This document shows positions 44,946-55,766 of a DNA stretch of 64,000 bases, in pieces. The DNA comes from Chinchilla lanigera. Lineage: Eukaryota > Chordata > Mammalia > Rodentia > Chinchillidae. The notes beneath the pieces were generated by a model. The model saw only the letters and a program-made list of their open reading frames with translations. It did no database searches and was not told where the DNA came from. The position numbers and the translations under genes are program-made. The stretch lies in assembly GCF_000276665.1 (NCBI RefSeq), contig NW_004955463.1, forward strand, positions 14,319,325 to 14,383,324, written 5' to 3'. Within the stretch, counting starts at the first letter, position 1; every line of letters begins with the position of its first letter.

Positions 44946-46494
44946 TTTGAATGTCAGAAAGAGAGCCAGTGTCTATGAGATATAGGAGGCTTGTTCAAGT
45001 TTTGTAGCTTTCTCAACTATCATATCAGATACTTAAAAATCTGTAAGAAGGGTTGTCTGTAGTTGAAGGTGCAGAAGCAGTGAGATGCACAGATCTAAAA
45101 GGAACTCACAGGGCAGAAAATCTGGGAGGGAAAATTTCAGCATGTTTGAGAATACTATGAGATCAGCAGTGGATATGTAATACATATATTGTCTTCCCAT
45201 CTTTTCTTAAATGCAGTTAGACATGTAAAAGCATCTAACAGGTTCTCGGTATTTGTTAGTTGAAATTATTTGTTTTAAGTTTAAAGAATATTTTGTGATA
45301 ATGACATTTCTCCTTGTAAGGCCTTCAAGATTTTCATAACTTGTATTTTAACCCAGTATATTTTAAACATATCAGAGTACAATTTCAAAAGTTAGGCTGT
45401 TTACCTCAGTGCATAATATTTTGGCATTCCATGCCTTTTCTTTTAAAAATATTGTAAAGAGAGGAGGAAGAGCTCTTGATACAGGAGAGTAGTCTTTATC
45501 CTGAATAAGCATCAAAGGTATCTGCTGCTGAAGGGCATGTGGGTGATTCACACAATCTTTTAGATTTACAGCAGGCCAAGTGTTGAAAGGAAGAGCTTCA
45601 TTACAGCAGCAAATGTGGCAGAAGTGGAAATGCTGGTCTATTTTTGGGTTTCCTCTGTGTTTGCTCTTAATTCATCTCCCAATCTAATCTCTAACCGGTT
45701 GTGTTCACCAAGCCTCCAGGCAGTGTGGTGCCTGTCAGAATCAAACTCATCAAGAGCATTCTGGAGAGGGAGCTTTTCAGCATCCTGGAAGATTTTTAGG
45801 GAATATAGGACTTTTATGAAAGGCATATAAAGGAAAGGTAGGTCAGTTACATAACAGTGCTTTCAGATGAATAGCAAGGACTGACAGCTGTGGCTAGAAG
45901 GCTGAATTGGTACACAATGGGGAACTGGAGCCTGCTGAGAATATAAGTATTTTACTTTGATACTTATATGATCCCAGAAGTTCAGATTCTATTTTAGGGC
46001 AGAACTGGGGATGCATGTCAGCTGGTGTAAGGACGCTTGCTGATTGATAGTGAAAATGCACATGAAATCTTACTTAAAAATTCCTTTTGAGTTACAGGGT
46101 TAATATTTTTTTCTTGTTTTATATTCTCATAGCTCCCCAAGCTAGTTTAATTAAATGGGTAATCTTGTGCCACCCACTCCCTCCAGTCTGCTAAAACTTT
46201 TTATTGATGACACTGGACCACAGTGAGTTGGAGTAACCAGGTGTAGGACAGAACAAGCTTATTTACCTGGCATCTGTCCTCAGCTGGCCAATTCATGACC
46301 AAGGAAGGTATCCTTGGCAGAGTTTCTTTAAGTTATCTATGTTCAAGTTGGGGACTGAAGCAAGATGAGAGATGTATGTTTTCCTTCCCCTCTCCTTCAT
46401 GGCAGGGCAGCATGTTTTATGGCATAGCAGATACAGTGCCCATGACACCCACCCAAACATTGCATATATCTCTGTGATTCCCAGCCACTTGAGT

Positions 46495-47504
46495 GGTTGG
46501 GGATGGCTAGGAGATGATGGAGGGAGTGATTGCCATCCATAGTCTGAAATACTGCAAGTGTCTAAGGACAGGTGCTGGGTTAAGGCTGGGGTTAGAACTT
46601 TCGTCTGTTTTGTTTTGTTTATTTTGTTTTGTTTGTTTGTTTCAAACAAGGTCTCCCTATGTAGTTTACACTGGACTTGAACTCACTGTGTAACCCAAGC
46701 TAGCCTCAAACCCAAGGTGATCTTCCTGCCTCAGCCTCCTGAGTGCTGGGTGTGGGAACACAGACAGCAGTCAGAGCAGTGTGTGGGTGAGGCTATTCCA
46801 CACTGAGCCCTTGGGTCAGCTTCTGTATCTCATACTCCCCTCTTAGGTGTGGAGTGCAGAAGGCAATGGGAGGTTGGGGATGGCTAGGAGATGATGGAGG
46901 GAGTGATTGCCATCCATAGTCTGAAATACTGCAAGTGTCTAAGGACAGGTGCTGGGTTAAGGCTGGGGTTAGAACTTTCGTCTGTTTTGTTTTGTTTATT
47001 TTGTTTTGTTTGTTTGTTTCAAACAAGGTCTCCCTATGTAGTTTACACTGGACTTGAACTCACTGTGTAACCCAAGCTAGCCTCAAACCCAAGGTGATCT
47101 TCCTGCCTCAGCCTCCTGAGTGCTGGGTGTGGGAACACAGACAGCAGTCAGAGCAGTGTGTGGGTGAGGCTATTCCACACTGAGCCCTTGGGTCAGCTTC
47201 TGTATCTCATACTCCCCTCTTAGGTGTGGAGTGCAGAAGGCAATGGGAGGTTGGGGATGGCTAGGAGATGATGGAGGGAGTGATTGCCATCCATAGTCTG
47301 AAATACTGCAAGTGTCTAAGGACAGGTGCTGGGTTAAGGCTGGGGTTAGAACTTTCGTCTGTTTTGTTTTGTTTATTTTGTTTTGTTTGTTTGTTTCAAA
47401 CAAGGTCTCCCTATGTAGTTTACACTGGACTTGAACTCACTGTGTAACCCAAGCTAGCCTCAAACCCAAGGTGATCTTCCTGCCTCAGCCTCCTGAGTGC
47501 TGGG
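46495..47504. repeat. 377-bp tandem array, about 2.7 copies
   Basis: The pattern is A-S-A-S-A, where A is 256 bp (46495-46750, 46872-47127, 47249-47504) and S is 121 bp (46751-46871, 47128-47248). The copies appear identical base for base. A contains a (TTTTG)n-like run and the first part of an antisense B1; only the last A continues into the B1 end (ATTACAGGCATGTACCACCA). S occurs nowhere else in the window. Confidence 0.97.
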
Positions 47505-47533
47505 ATTACAGGCATGTACCACCATGCGTGGCC
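47400..47533 (-). repeat. B1 SINE, complete copy at array end
   Basis: CAAGGTCTCCCTATGTAGTT ... GTACCACCATGCGTGGCC. Two further copies within the array (from about 46646 and 47023) stop abruptly at GTGCTGGG. Confidence 0.9.
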
Positions 47534-47744
47534 ATTAACAGTATAGTCCTGTAACTACTTTCCTGTCTCCAGCCTTGCCATTTATCCCTAGGTTTTCTCA
47601 GCCTACAGGGAAAGTACAGTGTCACATATTAGGATACAGGGATCCTGAGGGGAATGGTGGTCACTGGTTAGGAGTCAATGGTAAGGAGAGGAGAATAGGA
47701 GATAAATTATATCATTTTTAAAAAAAATTTTAAAAAAATTGTTT

Positions 47745-47826
47745 GAAGGACTGAGAGTTTAGCTCAATGGGTAGAGTGCCTGCCTTAGATGCGTGAGACC
47801 TTGGATTCGATTTCCTAATAGCCTCC
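47745..47826 (+). repeat. ID SINE, diverged
   Basis: GGACTGAGAGTTTAGCTCAA, AGAGTGCCTGCCTTAGATGC and TGGATTCGATTTCC. Confidence 0.75.
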
Positions 47827-47952
47827 CCTTTAAAAATTCTGATCTGCTTCTGGAATCACATACAATTACTCTTAATTTTAAAAGATGGTTAAAATGTAGG
47901 CTTTAAGTTGGATTAATCTTTTTTAGGTGAACTTTAAAAATTAGCAACTTGA

Positions 47953-48038
47953 GGGCCAAGGATATAGCTCAGTGGCACAAATGCCTGCCTGGGTAAGCGC
48001 AAGGTCATGAGTTTGATTCCTGGTACCAAAAAAAATTA
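47953..48038 (+). repeat. ID SINE with target duplication
   Basis: GGGCCAAGGATATAGCTCAG ... GTTTGATTCCTGGTACC and an A tail, flanked by TTAGCAACTTG and TTATCAACTTG. Confidence 0.9.
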
Positions 48039-48379
48039 TCAACTTGTATTTAAAATTTTGGATTTTAAATATGTTAAGGCTCAAAGGTGAAAGTGTGGAA
48101 TGGAGATCACTTGTTATTATGTAGTATTCAATGTGACTTTTATGGTCATCACATACACATCCATGGATTTAATTATGTGAAACATTATTCCCAGCCCAGC
48201 CCAGATCTGCTCTCTGAGCTTACTGCCTATTCAATATTTCTACTTCACAGTCCCAAGATAGCATTCAACATATCCAGAACCAAACTCATGACCCCACTCT
48301 GACATCACTGAAGCTCTTTTGCTGGTATTTCCTGAATAATTTATTGAATGTTACCACCATCCTGTAGTTTCAAAAGCTA

Positions 48380-48895
48380 AAAATATATGAATCATCTTTG
48401 ATACCTCCTTCTGCTTCAATTCCGTATCTAGCTTATCACCAAGTCTTTACCCATCTCACCTTATTTACTCTCTCCAATATTTTGTAACTTATCTTCCTAC
48501 TCATTAGCACCACTTTTGTTGAAGGCCTTATAATAACATGCAGTTTTACATGTTCGATTTCAACCCTTTTCTACGTTGCAAGTGAAGTGAGCTGTTTAAA
48601 ATATAAATCTGACTATATTCCCTCCTGCTGAAATCTTTGTAACTCACTTCTGCTCCTAGGATAAAGCTAGAATCTTGACAAGGCCTGCAGAACTCTGCAA
48701 GTATGATACCTTTCCTTTTCCAGGTCCCCCCATCCCATTCATTTAGTAATTACTTAATCACTGTCTCTGTCCTTCATCAGAAGAGAGATAGAATATTTTG
48801 CTTGCTGTTATATCCCAGTGCATAGTGTAGAGCTCAGTACATTAAAAGAAAACTTACATACGTTGAATACGTAATGAATCTATGAATGAAATGAG
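48380..48895 (+). repeat. LINE-2 (L2) 3' region
   Basis: CTTATCACCAAGTCTTTACC, then AAATATAAATCTGACTATAT, CTCCTAGGATAAAGCTAGAA and ACAAGGCCTGCAGAACTCTG. It ends in the common L2/MIR tail (CCCAGTGCATAGTGTAGAGC, then GAATCTATGAATGAAATGA). It is ancient and inert. Confidence 0.7.
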
Positions 48896-49029
48896 TGGGT
48901 GATCCATCCAGAAAAAATTTACAGATTATAATATAGAGTCTCACCATTTAATTGTTGTAAATGGCCTAAATATCTAGGTTCTTGAGTTTATAAAAATAAA
49001 GGGCCTTCACGAATATTTTTAGCTGAAAC

Positions 49030-49130
49030 CTTTCTTCTCAATAAGGAAACTGAGACCTAGAATGCAGAAGGAACTTATAAAAAGTCCCTAGCCTGGTTAA
49101 TAACAAAACCCATACTATTGCTCAGGTCCT
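49030..49130 (-). repeat. MIR fragment
   Basis: CAATAAGGAAACTGAGACCT and AAAAAGTCCCTAGCCTGGTT match the reverse of the MIR core. Confidence 0.5.
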
Positions 49131-49519
49131 CTGATCATCAGTTCTAACTTTCTCTGTAATTTATTCATGATTTTTTATTTATGTCTAGAAGGAGTCCAGA
49201 AGCACAGAATAAAAAATCCTTGAGATGGCCTTGGGCTGAAAACTGTCCTTTCCCATTGCTGAGGGATAAGGCTCAGGCATTCACACTCATTGCATTTTTG
49301 CTTAGTTCTATTAAAATTTTTTTTTTATGTTGAGTTAGAGCCTGCTTCTCTCTTAACAGTTATCCTAATTATATCCTCTGATGGGACAATAATTCTAATT
49401 CCTTTACCTAAGGAGCCCTTAAAATATTCGAAGACCCTATAATGTTTCTTAGTTTTCTAGACTAAATATCTTAGACTAGTTACTTACAGGCACAACTATA
49501 GGCTTTTTGTTTTTTGGTT

Positions 49520-49654
49520 TCTTTTCCGCTTGTTTGATTTTGTTTTTATTTTTTGACACAAGATCCCATTATGTAGCCCAGCTCAGCTTTGAACTCCCTA
49601 TTAGGTTGCCCCTCCAAGTGCTGGGATTCCAGTGTTGACTGCCATACCTGGCTT
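49520..49654 (-). repeat. B1 SINE, diverged
   Basis: TTTTTGACACAAGATCCCAT, CCAAGTGCTGGGATTCCAG and GCCATACCTGGC, antisense. Confidence 0.75.
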
Positions 49655-49791
49655 CAGATACAGGCATCTTCATCTACAGTCATCTAACTGCATTCATTTT
49701 TGTTCAGCATTAGGAATTCAGAACTGAATTGAGAGTCTAACTGAATTCACAATCCCAGATATTACATGATCAAGTAGACTGTAGGAAACTA

Positions 49792-50708
49792 CAATAGTCC
49801 CCCCCCCCAGCCTTGTCTGCAGTTTTACTTTCCACCTTTCAGTTATCTGGTCAACCATGGTCCAAAATATTAAGTGGAAAACCCAGAAGTAAATTGTAAG
49901 TTTTAAATTGTACAGTATTCTGAACAGTGAGTGAAATCTGGGGTTGCCCCACTCTCATATCAGGAGCCATCCCTTTGTTACCCACCATCTAGTTATTCAG
50001 TTCCCCTCTGGGTTTTCAGATTGACTATCAGGTATTACTTGCAGTGCTTGACTTGAAATCACCTTTATTTACTTTATAACCACCCCAAGAGAGTGATGCT
50101 GGTGGCTTAAAAATGCCAAAAGGAACCTTAAAGACTTCCTTTAAGTGACAATGGAAAAGTTCTCAACTTATGGAAAGAAAAAAAATGTATGCTTAGAGCT
50201 GTGTTAATCTATGGTAAGAACCAATCTTCTATCTGTGAACTTTTTTTTTTTTTTTCTTTTTTGTCTTTTTGAGACAGGGTCTTGCTATGCAGTTCAGGTT
50301 GGCCTTGAGCTGACTTTGTAGCCCAGGCTGGTCCTGAACTTCCAGCAATCCTCCTGCCACATCCTCCCAAGTGCTGGGATTATAGGTGTGTGTCACCATC
50401 CCCGGCTTTTTTTTTTTTTTTTTTTGTACACCGAATTGAACTCAAGACCCTGCGCTTGCCAGGCAGGCATTTATGCCACTGAGTGAATATCCCTAGCCCT
50501 TATCTGTGAACTTGTGAAAAAAAGAAAAAGAAATTCATGTTAGTTTTGCTGTTACATCTTAAACTGCAAAAGTGACAGCTGTGGTGCATTATGAGTACTT
50601 AAGATGGAAAAGATATCATTACATTATAGGGTTTGGTGCTATTGGGATTTCAGGCATCTTCTGGGGGTCTTCTTGTAACGTATCCTCATGGATAGTGAGG
50701 AACTACTG
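49792..50708 (+). mobile_element. Tigger1-like DNA transposon remnant
   Basis: Tigger1 is a pogo-type DNA transposon. The element is flanked by TA on both sides (49790-49791 and 50709-50710), as expected. Its ends pair as CAATAGTCCCC at the left and CAGTAGTTCC reversed at the right. Inside, the + strand keeps degenerate transposase N-terminal sequence (GAGTGATGCTGGTGGCTTAA; then CTTCCTTTAAGTGACAATGG; then GGAAAGAAAAAAAATGTATG). The central part of the transposase is missing, and a two-part SINE sits in it at 50243-50500. Confidence 0.8.
50243..50500 (-). repeat. Composite ID-B1 SINE in Tigger1
   Basis: On the + strand: poly-T, antisense B1 (GAGACAGGGTCTTGCTATGC ... CACCATCCCCGGC), poly-T again, antisense ID (ACCGAATTGAACTCAAGACC ... 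GAATATCCCTAGCCC). One 13-bp direct repeat, TATCTGTGAACTT, flanks the whole block (50230-50242 and 50501-50513). The minus strand order is ID, A-run, B1, A-run, the reverse of the usual B1-dID. Confidence 0.9.
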
Positions 50709-50754
50709 TATTTATTCTGGTTTTAAAGAGATGATCTAACATATACATGTTTTA

Positions 50755-50815
50755 GCAGCCGGGCTCTGGAGTTGGACAGACTTGGATTTACATATTGGTT
50801 AAGACTTGTCTAGAC
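50755..50815 (+). repeat. MIR fragment
   Basis: GCTCTGGAGTTGGACAGACT and TGGATTTACATATTGGTTAA match the 5' part of MIR. Confidence 0.45.
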
Positions 50816-50937
50816 TCAATAGAATCCAAATGAGCTCGTACTGGCCCATTGGCTGGCCCATACAAGCCCTCAGTGCATCTTACTTGTCAACCTAAATAAA
50901 AAATAATCAGAGATTCTCTAAAGAATAATGATTGTTA

Positions 50938-51088
50938 AGCTGGGTATGGAAACACATACCTGTGATCTCAACACTCTGGGAGGCTGAAGCTGGAGGATGG
51001 GAGTTTGAGCCTAGCCTGAGCAATTTAGCAACTTAGTGACACCCTGACTCAAAATAAAAAAGGGCTGAAGATATGTATCTTAGTGGAC
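50938..51088 (+). repeat. B1-dID dimeric SINE
   Basis: AAGCTGGGTATGGAAACACA, GGGAGGCTGAAGCTGGAGGA, GACTCAAAATAAAAAAGGGC, then a cut-short ID half. Confidence 0.85.
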
Positions 51089-52045
51089 ACCTTCCCACCT
51101 CAGTAAGTTCATGTTGACATCATGATCTCTTAATGATATAATTTACAGCTTTTTCCCATGCCCCCATTACCACTTCTTACACCTCCTTCCCACCCATCTC
51201 ACCATCTTTAGAGATGGGCTTTGCTCTTTAAGTATAGTTTTCAGAATCATTAGGCCATGTAACCTTCCACTAAAAGAAAATATTGTGCAGACTCTGATAT
51301 ATAATAGATGAAGTTGATAGATATTGTAAGATTCAAAGCATTAATTGTAAAAGTGGAGTTTATGAAATTGAAACATACCAAACTAAATCAAAATGTAATT
51401 AAAATTAGTTTATTTCAATAGTGTTTAGGTTACAGGTTACTATACAAACCCATAATTACAAAAGATTTTTTTAAAAAATCATTAATTAGTACCTTTAATT
51501 CAGTGAAAATATGCTTTAAACTGTTGCAGAAGTCTGAAAGAAATGGGAAATTTGTGTCATAAAGTTGAATTGCTAACAGTGTCTACAGGTTAAGAGTAGG
51601 AAATATTCATTAAAGGTCAGATATCTTCTCCCTAAGAGACATAAGGGGACCTGGAAAGTGGGTTGCTGAGGACCAACTTTTCAAGGAAAGTTTCATAGAG
51701 GACAGCCATGTGGGTACAACATGGTTTAAGGCTATAATCAACCAATAAGATTATAAGTAATATTGATCCAATGGGGAAGCAAGTCATATAGCAAGTGTAG
51801 TATGTGGAAAAAACAAGGAACTTTTTGGGAAGGGTTGAGTTCAAGGGTTGTGGTCAACCACCAAGGTGACTGATGTCTGTCTGGGCTTTATTAGACCAGA
51901 TGTTACCACTTGTCTTAGGCCTGGTCATTTTGTCTTCATTTTGAGGCCTGGACTCTAGCAGATGTACTTCCTGCTACAGTTGGAACGAGTTTTCATTTTT
52001 GCATTGATTTTCTTGAGGGTCCAGCCCTATCTGACTGCCTATAAT

Positions 52046-52885
52046 ATTTCTGTCTAACTTAGCTGTCTGTAATACCCCAGACACCAATCAAGTTCTAGTA
52101 CATACTTCTAACCCACTGGCTTTCACTTTGGAGGTTCCCATAACTCCCTCCCTAGGTACCCTAATTGGCTAGAATGACTTACAAACATCAGGAAAATACT
52201 TACATTTACTGGTTCTTTGTAAGGATCAACTTGGGAACAGTAAAGATCAACTTGCCTAGGGCACACAGGGTATAGGTTACAGGCACAGAGCTTCCTTGCC
52301 CTCTCCAGGTGCATCACCCTCCCAGAAATCAGTGTGTTCACAAACCTGGAAGCTCCCATCCTTGTCATGTAGGGGCTTTATAGAAGTTTCATCATGTGGC
52401 ACAGTTAATTCATTGCCTATTGGTGATTTTTTTTCCAGGACAAAGGATTGAACCTAGGGCCTTGTATCTGCTGGGCAAGTGCTTTGCCTCTGAGCTGTAT
52501 CTTTACCCCTTTTTATTTTATTTTGAGACAGAGTCTTGCTAAGTTGCCCAGGCTGGCCTGGAAGTTGTGATTCTCCTGCACTGGCCTGCCAAGTAGCATG
52601 TACTGTCATGTTTTGGCTGGCCATTCGTGATTGAACTCTATGAGCTTCAGCTCCTCTTCCCCTCCCTGGAAGAGACCAGGGTGACACTGAAAGTTCCAAC
52701 CTTCTGATCTTGGCTTGATCACTCTGGTAACTAATTTCTATCTTGAAGCAATCTAGGCATACCCCTCAAATTATTAAAACCATAAAAAAGACACTTATCA
52801 TTTAGGAAATTTTAAAGGTTTTAGGAGCTCTGTGCTAGAAACCAAAGACAAAGATCAAATATATTTTTATTATAGCATCTGTCTC
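52046..52885. mobile_element. Old LTR-like repeat, copy 2
   Basis: GAGGTTCCCATAACTCCCTC, GCATCACCCTCCCAGAAATC, CACAAACCTGGAAGCTCCCA, GACACTGAAAGTTCCAACCT, then GGTTTTAGGAGCTCTGTGCT and AAAGATCAAATATATTTTTA. A B1-dID at 52425-52618 interrupts it. The family is unresolved; it is shared with 44650-44945. Confidence 0.55.
52425..52618 (-). repeat. B1-dID dimeric SINE
   Basis: Antisense ID (AAAGGATTGAACCTAGGGCC ... GAGCTGTATCTTTACCCC), linker, then antisense B1 (GAGACAGAGTCTTGCTAAGT ... GTACTGTCATGTTTTGGC). Confidence 0.85.
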
Positions 52886-53750
52886 AGATCTTATAGGTTG
52901 ACATTAAGCATCAAAACTTAAAAATTGGTAATAACCAATACTTTGATGTAATAAAGATTCTATGTATTTTATACACCTGCTCGGGCTCTTTTAATAGCCT
53001 GTTGCACACAGACACTCATGGATATTTGCATCCCTGAGGTTTTGAGGGTGTGTTTTTATTGTTGTCTTCCCTTTCCCCTTACCAATACAAATAACAATCA
53101 GTGGCACAACAATTCAGATATATGGAGAGAGGTAGTAGAATCAGCACACATAAGTTATATTATCAGTACATTCAAAAATATTGCTTTTAAAATTTCATAT
53201 GTAATGCTGTAGACTTTTAAACTTTTTATAAGAAGTTTCAAGACTGCATAACAGAAAATAGTACAATAAAAGCTCCCGTATATCCATTTCTGGACAATGG
53301 GTATCAAGATTTTGCTGTACTTTCTCTTTTTAAAAAAATCTTTCTGAAATATATTATAGCAAATCCTAGATATCAAGCACTGAGAGTTTTTTACATAGTA
53401 TTAATAATAGTTAAACACATTTTAAGACAAAGTTGAAATTGGACATTTGTAAACTATCTGAAACATCTGTGTAGAATATAATTTATAACTCACTTTCCAG
53501 TTGCAATCATTCATAAAGGAGCCTTGATAAAGATGTGTGAATGCTTTAAAAAACGATTCCAGTGATGCTCAGCTCTTTGATCCTGGATTAGTATTAGGAG
53601 ATAGGACTAGAGAATCATCTCTGAATTTCCTTTAAAATCATGAGATATGATGGAAACCCATTTACATGGTCTTTACTGCTACTCTATTACTATTTCAGAT
53701 AGCAAAGTCAGGAAAGCACTTAATTTATGCTTTACAAAAATTCCCTTGTT

Positions 53751-53848
53751 GGGGGCTGGGGATTTAGCTCAGTGGCACAGCGCCTGCCTGGCAAGTGCAT
53801 GGTTGTGAGTTCGATTCCCGGTACCGGAAAAAACAACAACAACAACAA
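53751..53848 (+). repeat. Young ID SINE
   Basis: GGGGGCTGGGGATTTAGCTC, GGCACAGCGCCTGCCTGGCA, GAGTTCGATTCCCGGTACC and an A/AAC tail. A perfect 15-bp target duplication (AAAAATTCCCTTGTT) flanks it. The B box is intact. Confidence 0.92.
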
Positions 53849-54652
53849 AAATTCCCTTGTTTACACCATTCTGATAATTTGCAGCATTTTTTCTTTTAAA
53901 ACTCCAATTATTTTTCATAAGTTATTGAGAGAATATCTGGCCCAGCCCAGAGACAGAAATTCTAAATAATAAAAAAATTGCTTTATGGTTAATATTTATA
54001 TCTTTATAAAATAAGGGTTATTTGTTTTTAAAGCCATTTCTATACCCACTTTTTAAAGTTTGCTTTCTTATTTGGTTCTTCTAGTTTTCAGATTCACAGA
54101 GAGGTGATTCTGAGCTGTTTGTAATGGCTTTTTCATTTATTTTTGAAACAGTTTGATTGTTTAATTCTGTTCTGTGGAATAGGAAATATTTGTGTTTTTA
54201 ATATCCAAAGATTCAGATCTGATTACTTTGTAAAATTCTGACACTGGATATGTCACACTGGTTCTGGGAGCTGTCTCAGTGCTAGTGAAGCATAAAGATT
54301 CCTCCAGACCAGTTTCAACCTTCAGAATGTTTGACATCACACAGTAAACTTTGCAGTAGACCCTCAGTCTCCTTAGCCTTTTTCTGAGGAGCTATAGTAT
54401 TGATATAATTGTTACTCATATCAGTTAGATAATGCATATAAACAATGGGTTAGGAAAGTTCATTTTAGGGTGTAGTTCCAGCTATTAACCTTATTGGCTA
54501 TACTACTATCCTTACCAAACCTTAGAGATGGTTAGTAAAAATCAACAGGGGAACCGCTTTCTGTTTTTGTGTGTAAATTTAGGTAGTAGAAAATATTTAC
54601 CAGTGCCAGAAAGATACTTCTTTAATAGATGGGTTTTGTTTTTTGGTTTTAG

Positions 54653-55766
54653 AATCACAAGAAGCCGATGAACAGCTGGTAGCAGAAGTGGTTGATAAAC
54701 ACTCATCTGAGACTTGTTCTGGATCTTTGGGAAATGAAGTACCACAAATGCCCACCGATCCTCATCCAGCTAGGGATGTCAAGGAAGAACCTGGTCATGA
54801 CACCAGCAAAATTTCAGTAGTGAGGCCATTTTCAATTGAGACCAAGAATTCCTCCAATATCCCAGCAGCTCTCGGAACAGAAGCATCCCATGGCCATGTA
54901 ACCGCAGTCTCAGGCAACACTTTGCCCTCCAGCATGCCAGGAGCCACCCAGGATGAGGCAGTGACAGAAGGCAGCATGGGGGTTACGCTCGAGGCATCTG
55001 CAGAAGGTGATCTGAAGTCTGGAGTCTCCTGTCCTGAGCCTGTGGCCAGCAGAAGCAAGCTGAGAAAGCCCAAACCTGTATCCTTGCGGAAGAAGACAAT
55101 TGGGGTAGAATTTTCTGGGGTGGAAACTGCCACAGAGGCCAGACCTCTTGCCAGGGTATCTTACCAGACCAGTTCCGATGAATTGGATGAGAATGCGCAT
55201 CCTTCTCTGCTGGGAGGTGATGGGAGCCAGAGATCTGTCCCTGGCCTTAAGGAAGCTTCATACATGCTTATTAGTGGCACCAGTGACTCAGGGATTGAGC
55301 CACAAGAAGAGGCAAGAAACTCAGCTCTCAAACTTGAGTTTGATTTCACAGAAGATGTGGAAAACATAGAGGCCAGGAAAGCCCTTCCAAGGAAACTTGG
55401 CAAGAAACCCAGTAACATACTGACTCCCAAGATACAGAAAGATGGCATCCATAAGCCAGTAGGTGTAGAACAGCCTGCAGGCCTGACAGCTGGAGATATC
55501 CCTCTCTCCCAGGTGTCTTCTAAGATAGAGCCTAGTGAGTGGGATCACCCTGGCTTTAATTCCTTTGGGAGCCACTGCACTCTGCAGAACTCCCCACCCC
55601 TCTCTTCTAAGGTCTCCTACCATTTTGACCCAGATAACTTCGATGAATCCATGGATCCTTTTAAACCGACTACAACTTTAACAAGCAGCAACTTTTGTTC
55701 CTCCACTGGTAATCATGTTAACGAAATCTTAGACTCACCCAAGAAGTCAAAGTCGCGTTTAATAAC
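54653..55766 (+). CDS. TACC1: TACC1 coding exon 3 (large exon)
   Basis: Residues 93 to 463 plus two bases, 1114 bp, open throughout. It starts G|AA-TCA (ESQEADEQLVAEVV), directly after TTTTAG, so the ATG-less open frame further upstream is intron. A basic nuclear-localisation-like run (RSKLRKPKPVSLRKKT, residues 226-241) falls at the position I recall for human TACC1. The SDP-type region with FDPDNFDESMDPFKP (417-431) is well kept and lies in the part of TACC1 reported to bind the chromatin factor GAS41/YEATS4 or just after it. The rest is more divergent from human, typical of this disordered part. The donor is AC|GTGAGT. Confidence 0.97.

Larger units (their letters stand above)
25966..54652 (+). 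other. TACC1: TACC1 intron 2, 28.7 kb
   Basis: The donor is G|GTAAAG and the acceptor TTTGGTTTTAG|AA. No further coding exon could be recognised. Segments with no named content longer than 300 bases are 25966-27124 (with a poly-T run near 26136-26155), 27936-30220, 30336-31077, 32021-32478, 34912-35645, 38216-39130, 39546-40484, 41526-42185, 42265-43620, 43886-44365, 44946-46490, 48040-48375, 51090-52045, 52886-53730 and 53850-54652. Alternative promoters or exons of shorter TACC1 isoforms could be hidden in these, but I cannot point to one. Confidence 0.85.

Noticed and set aside
46293..47403. Three minus-strand frames with the same peptide start, looking like a gene family
   Set aside because: They are the same non-coding 377-bp tandem unit read three times, made of a TTTTG repeat and a B1.
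54643..54652. Open frame extending upstream of exon 3
   Set aside because: It has no ATG and runs through the acceptor TTTTAG. TACC1 residues begin at 54653.
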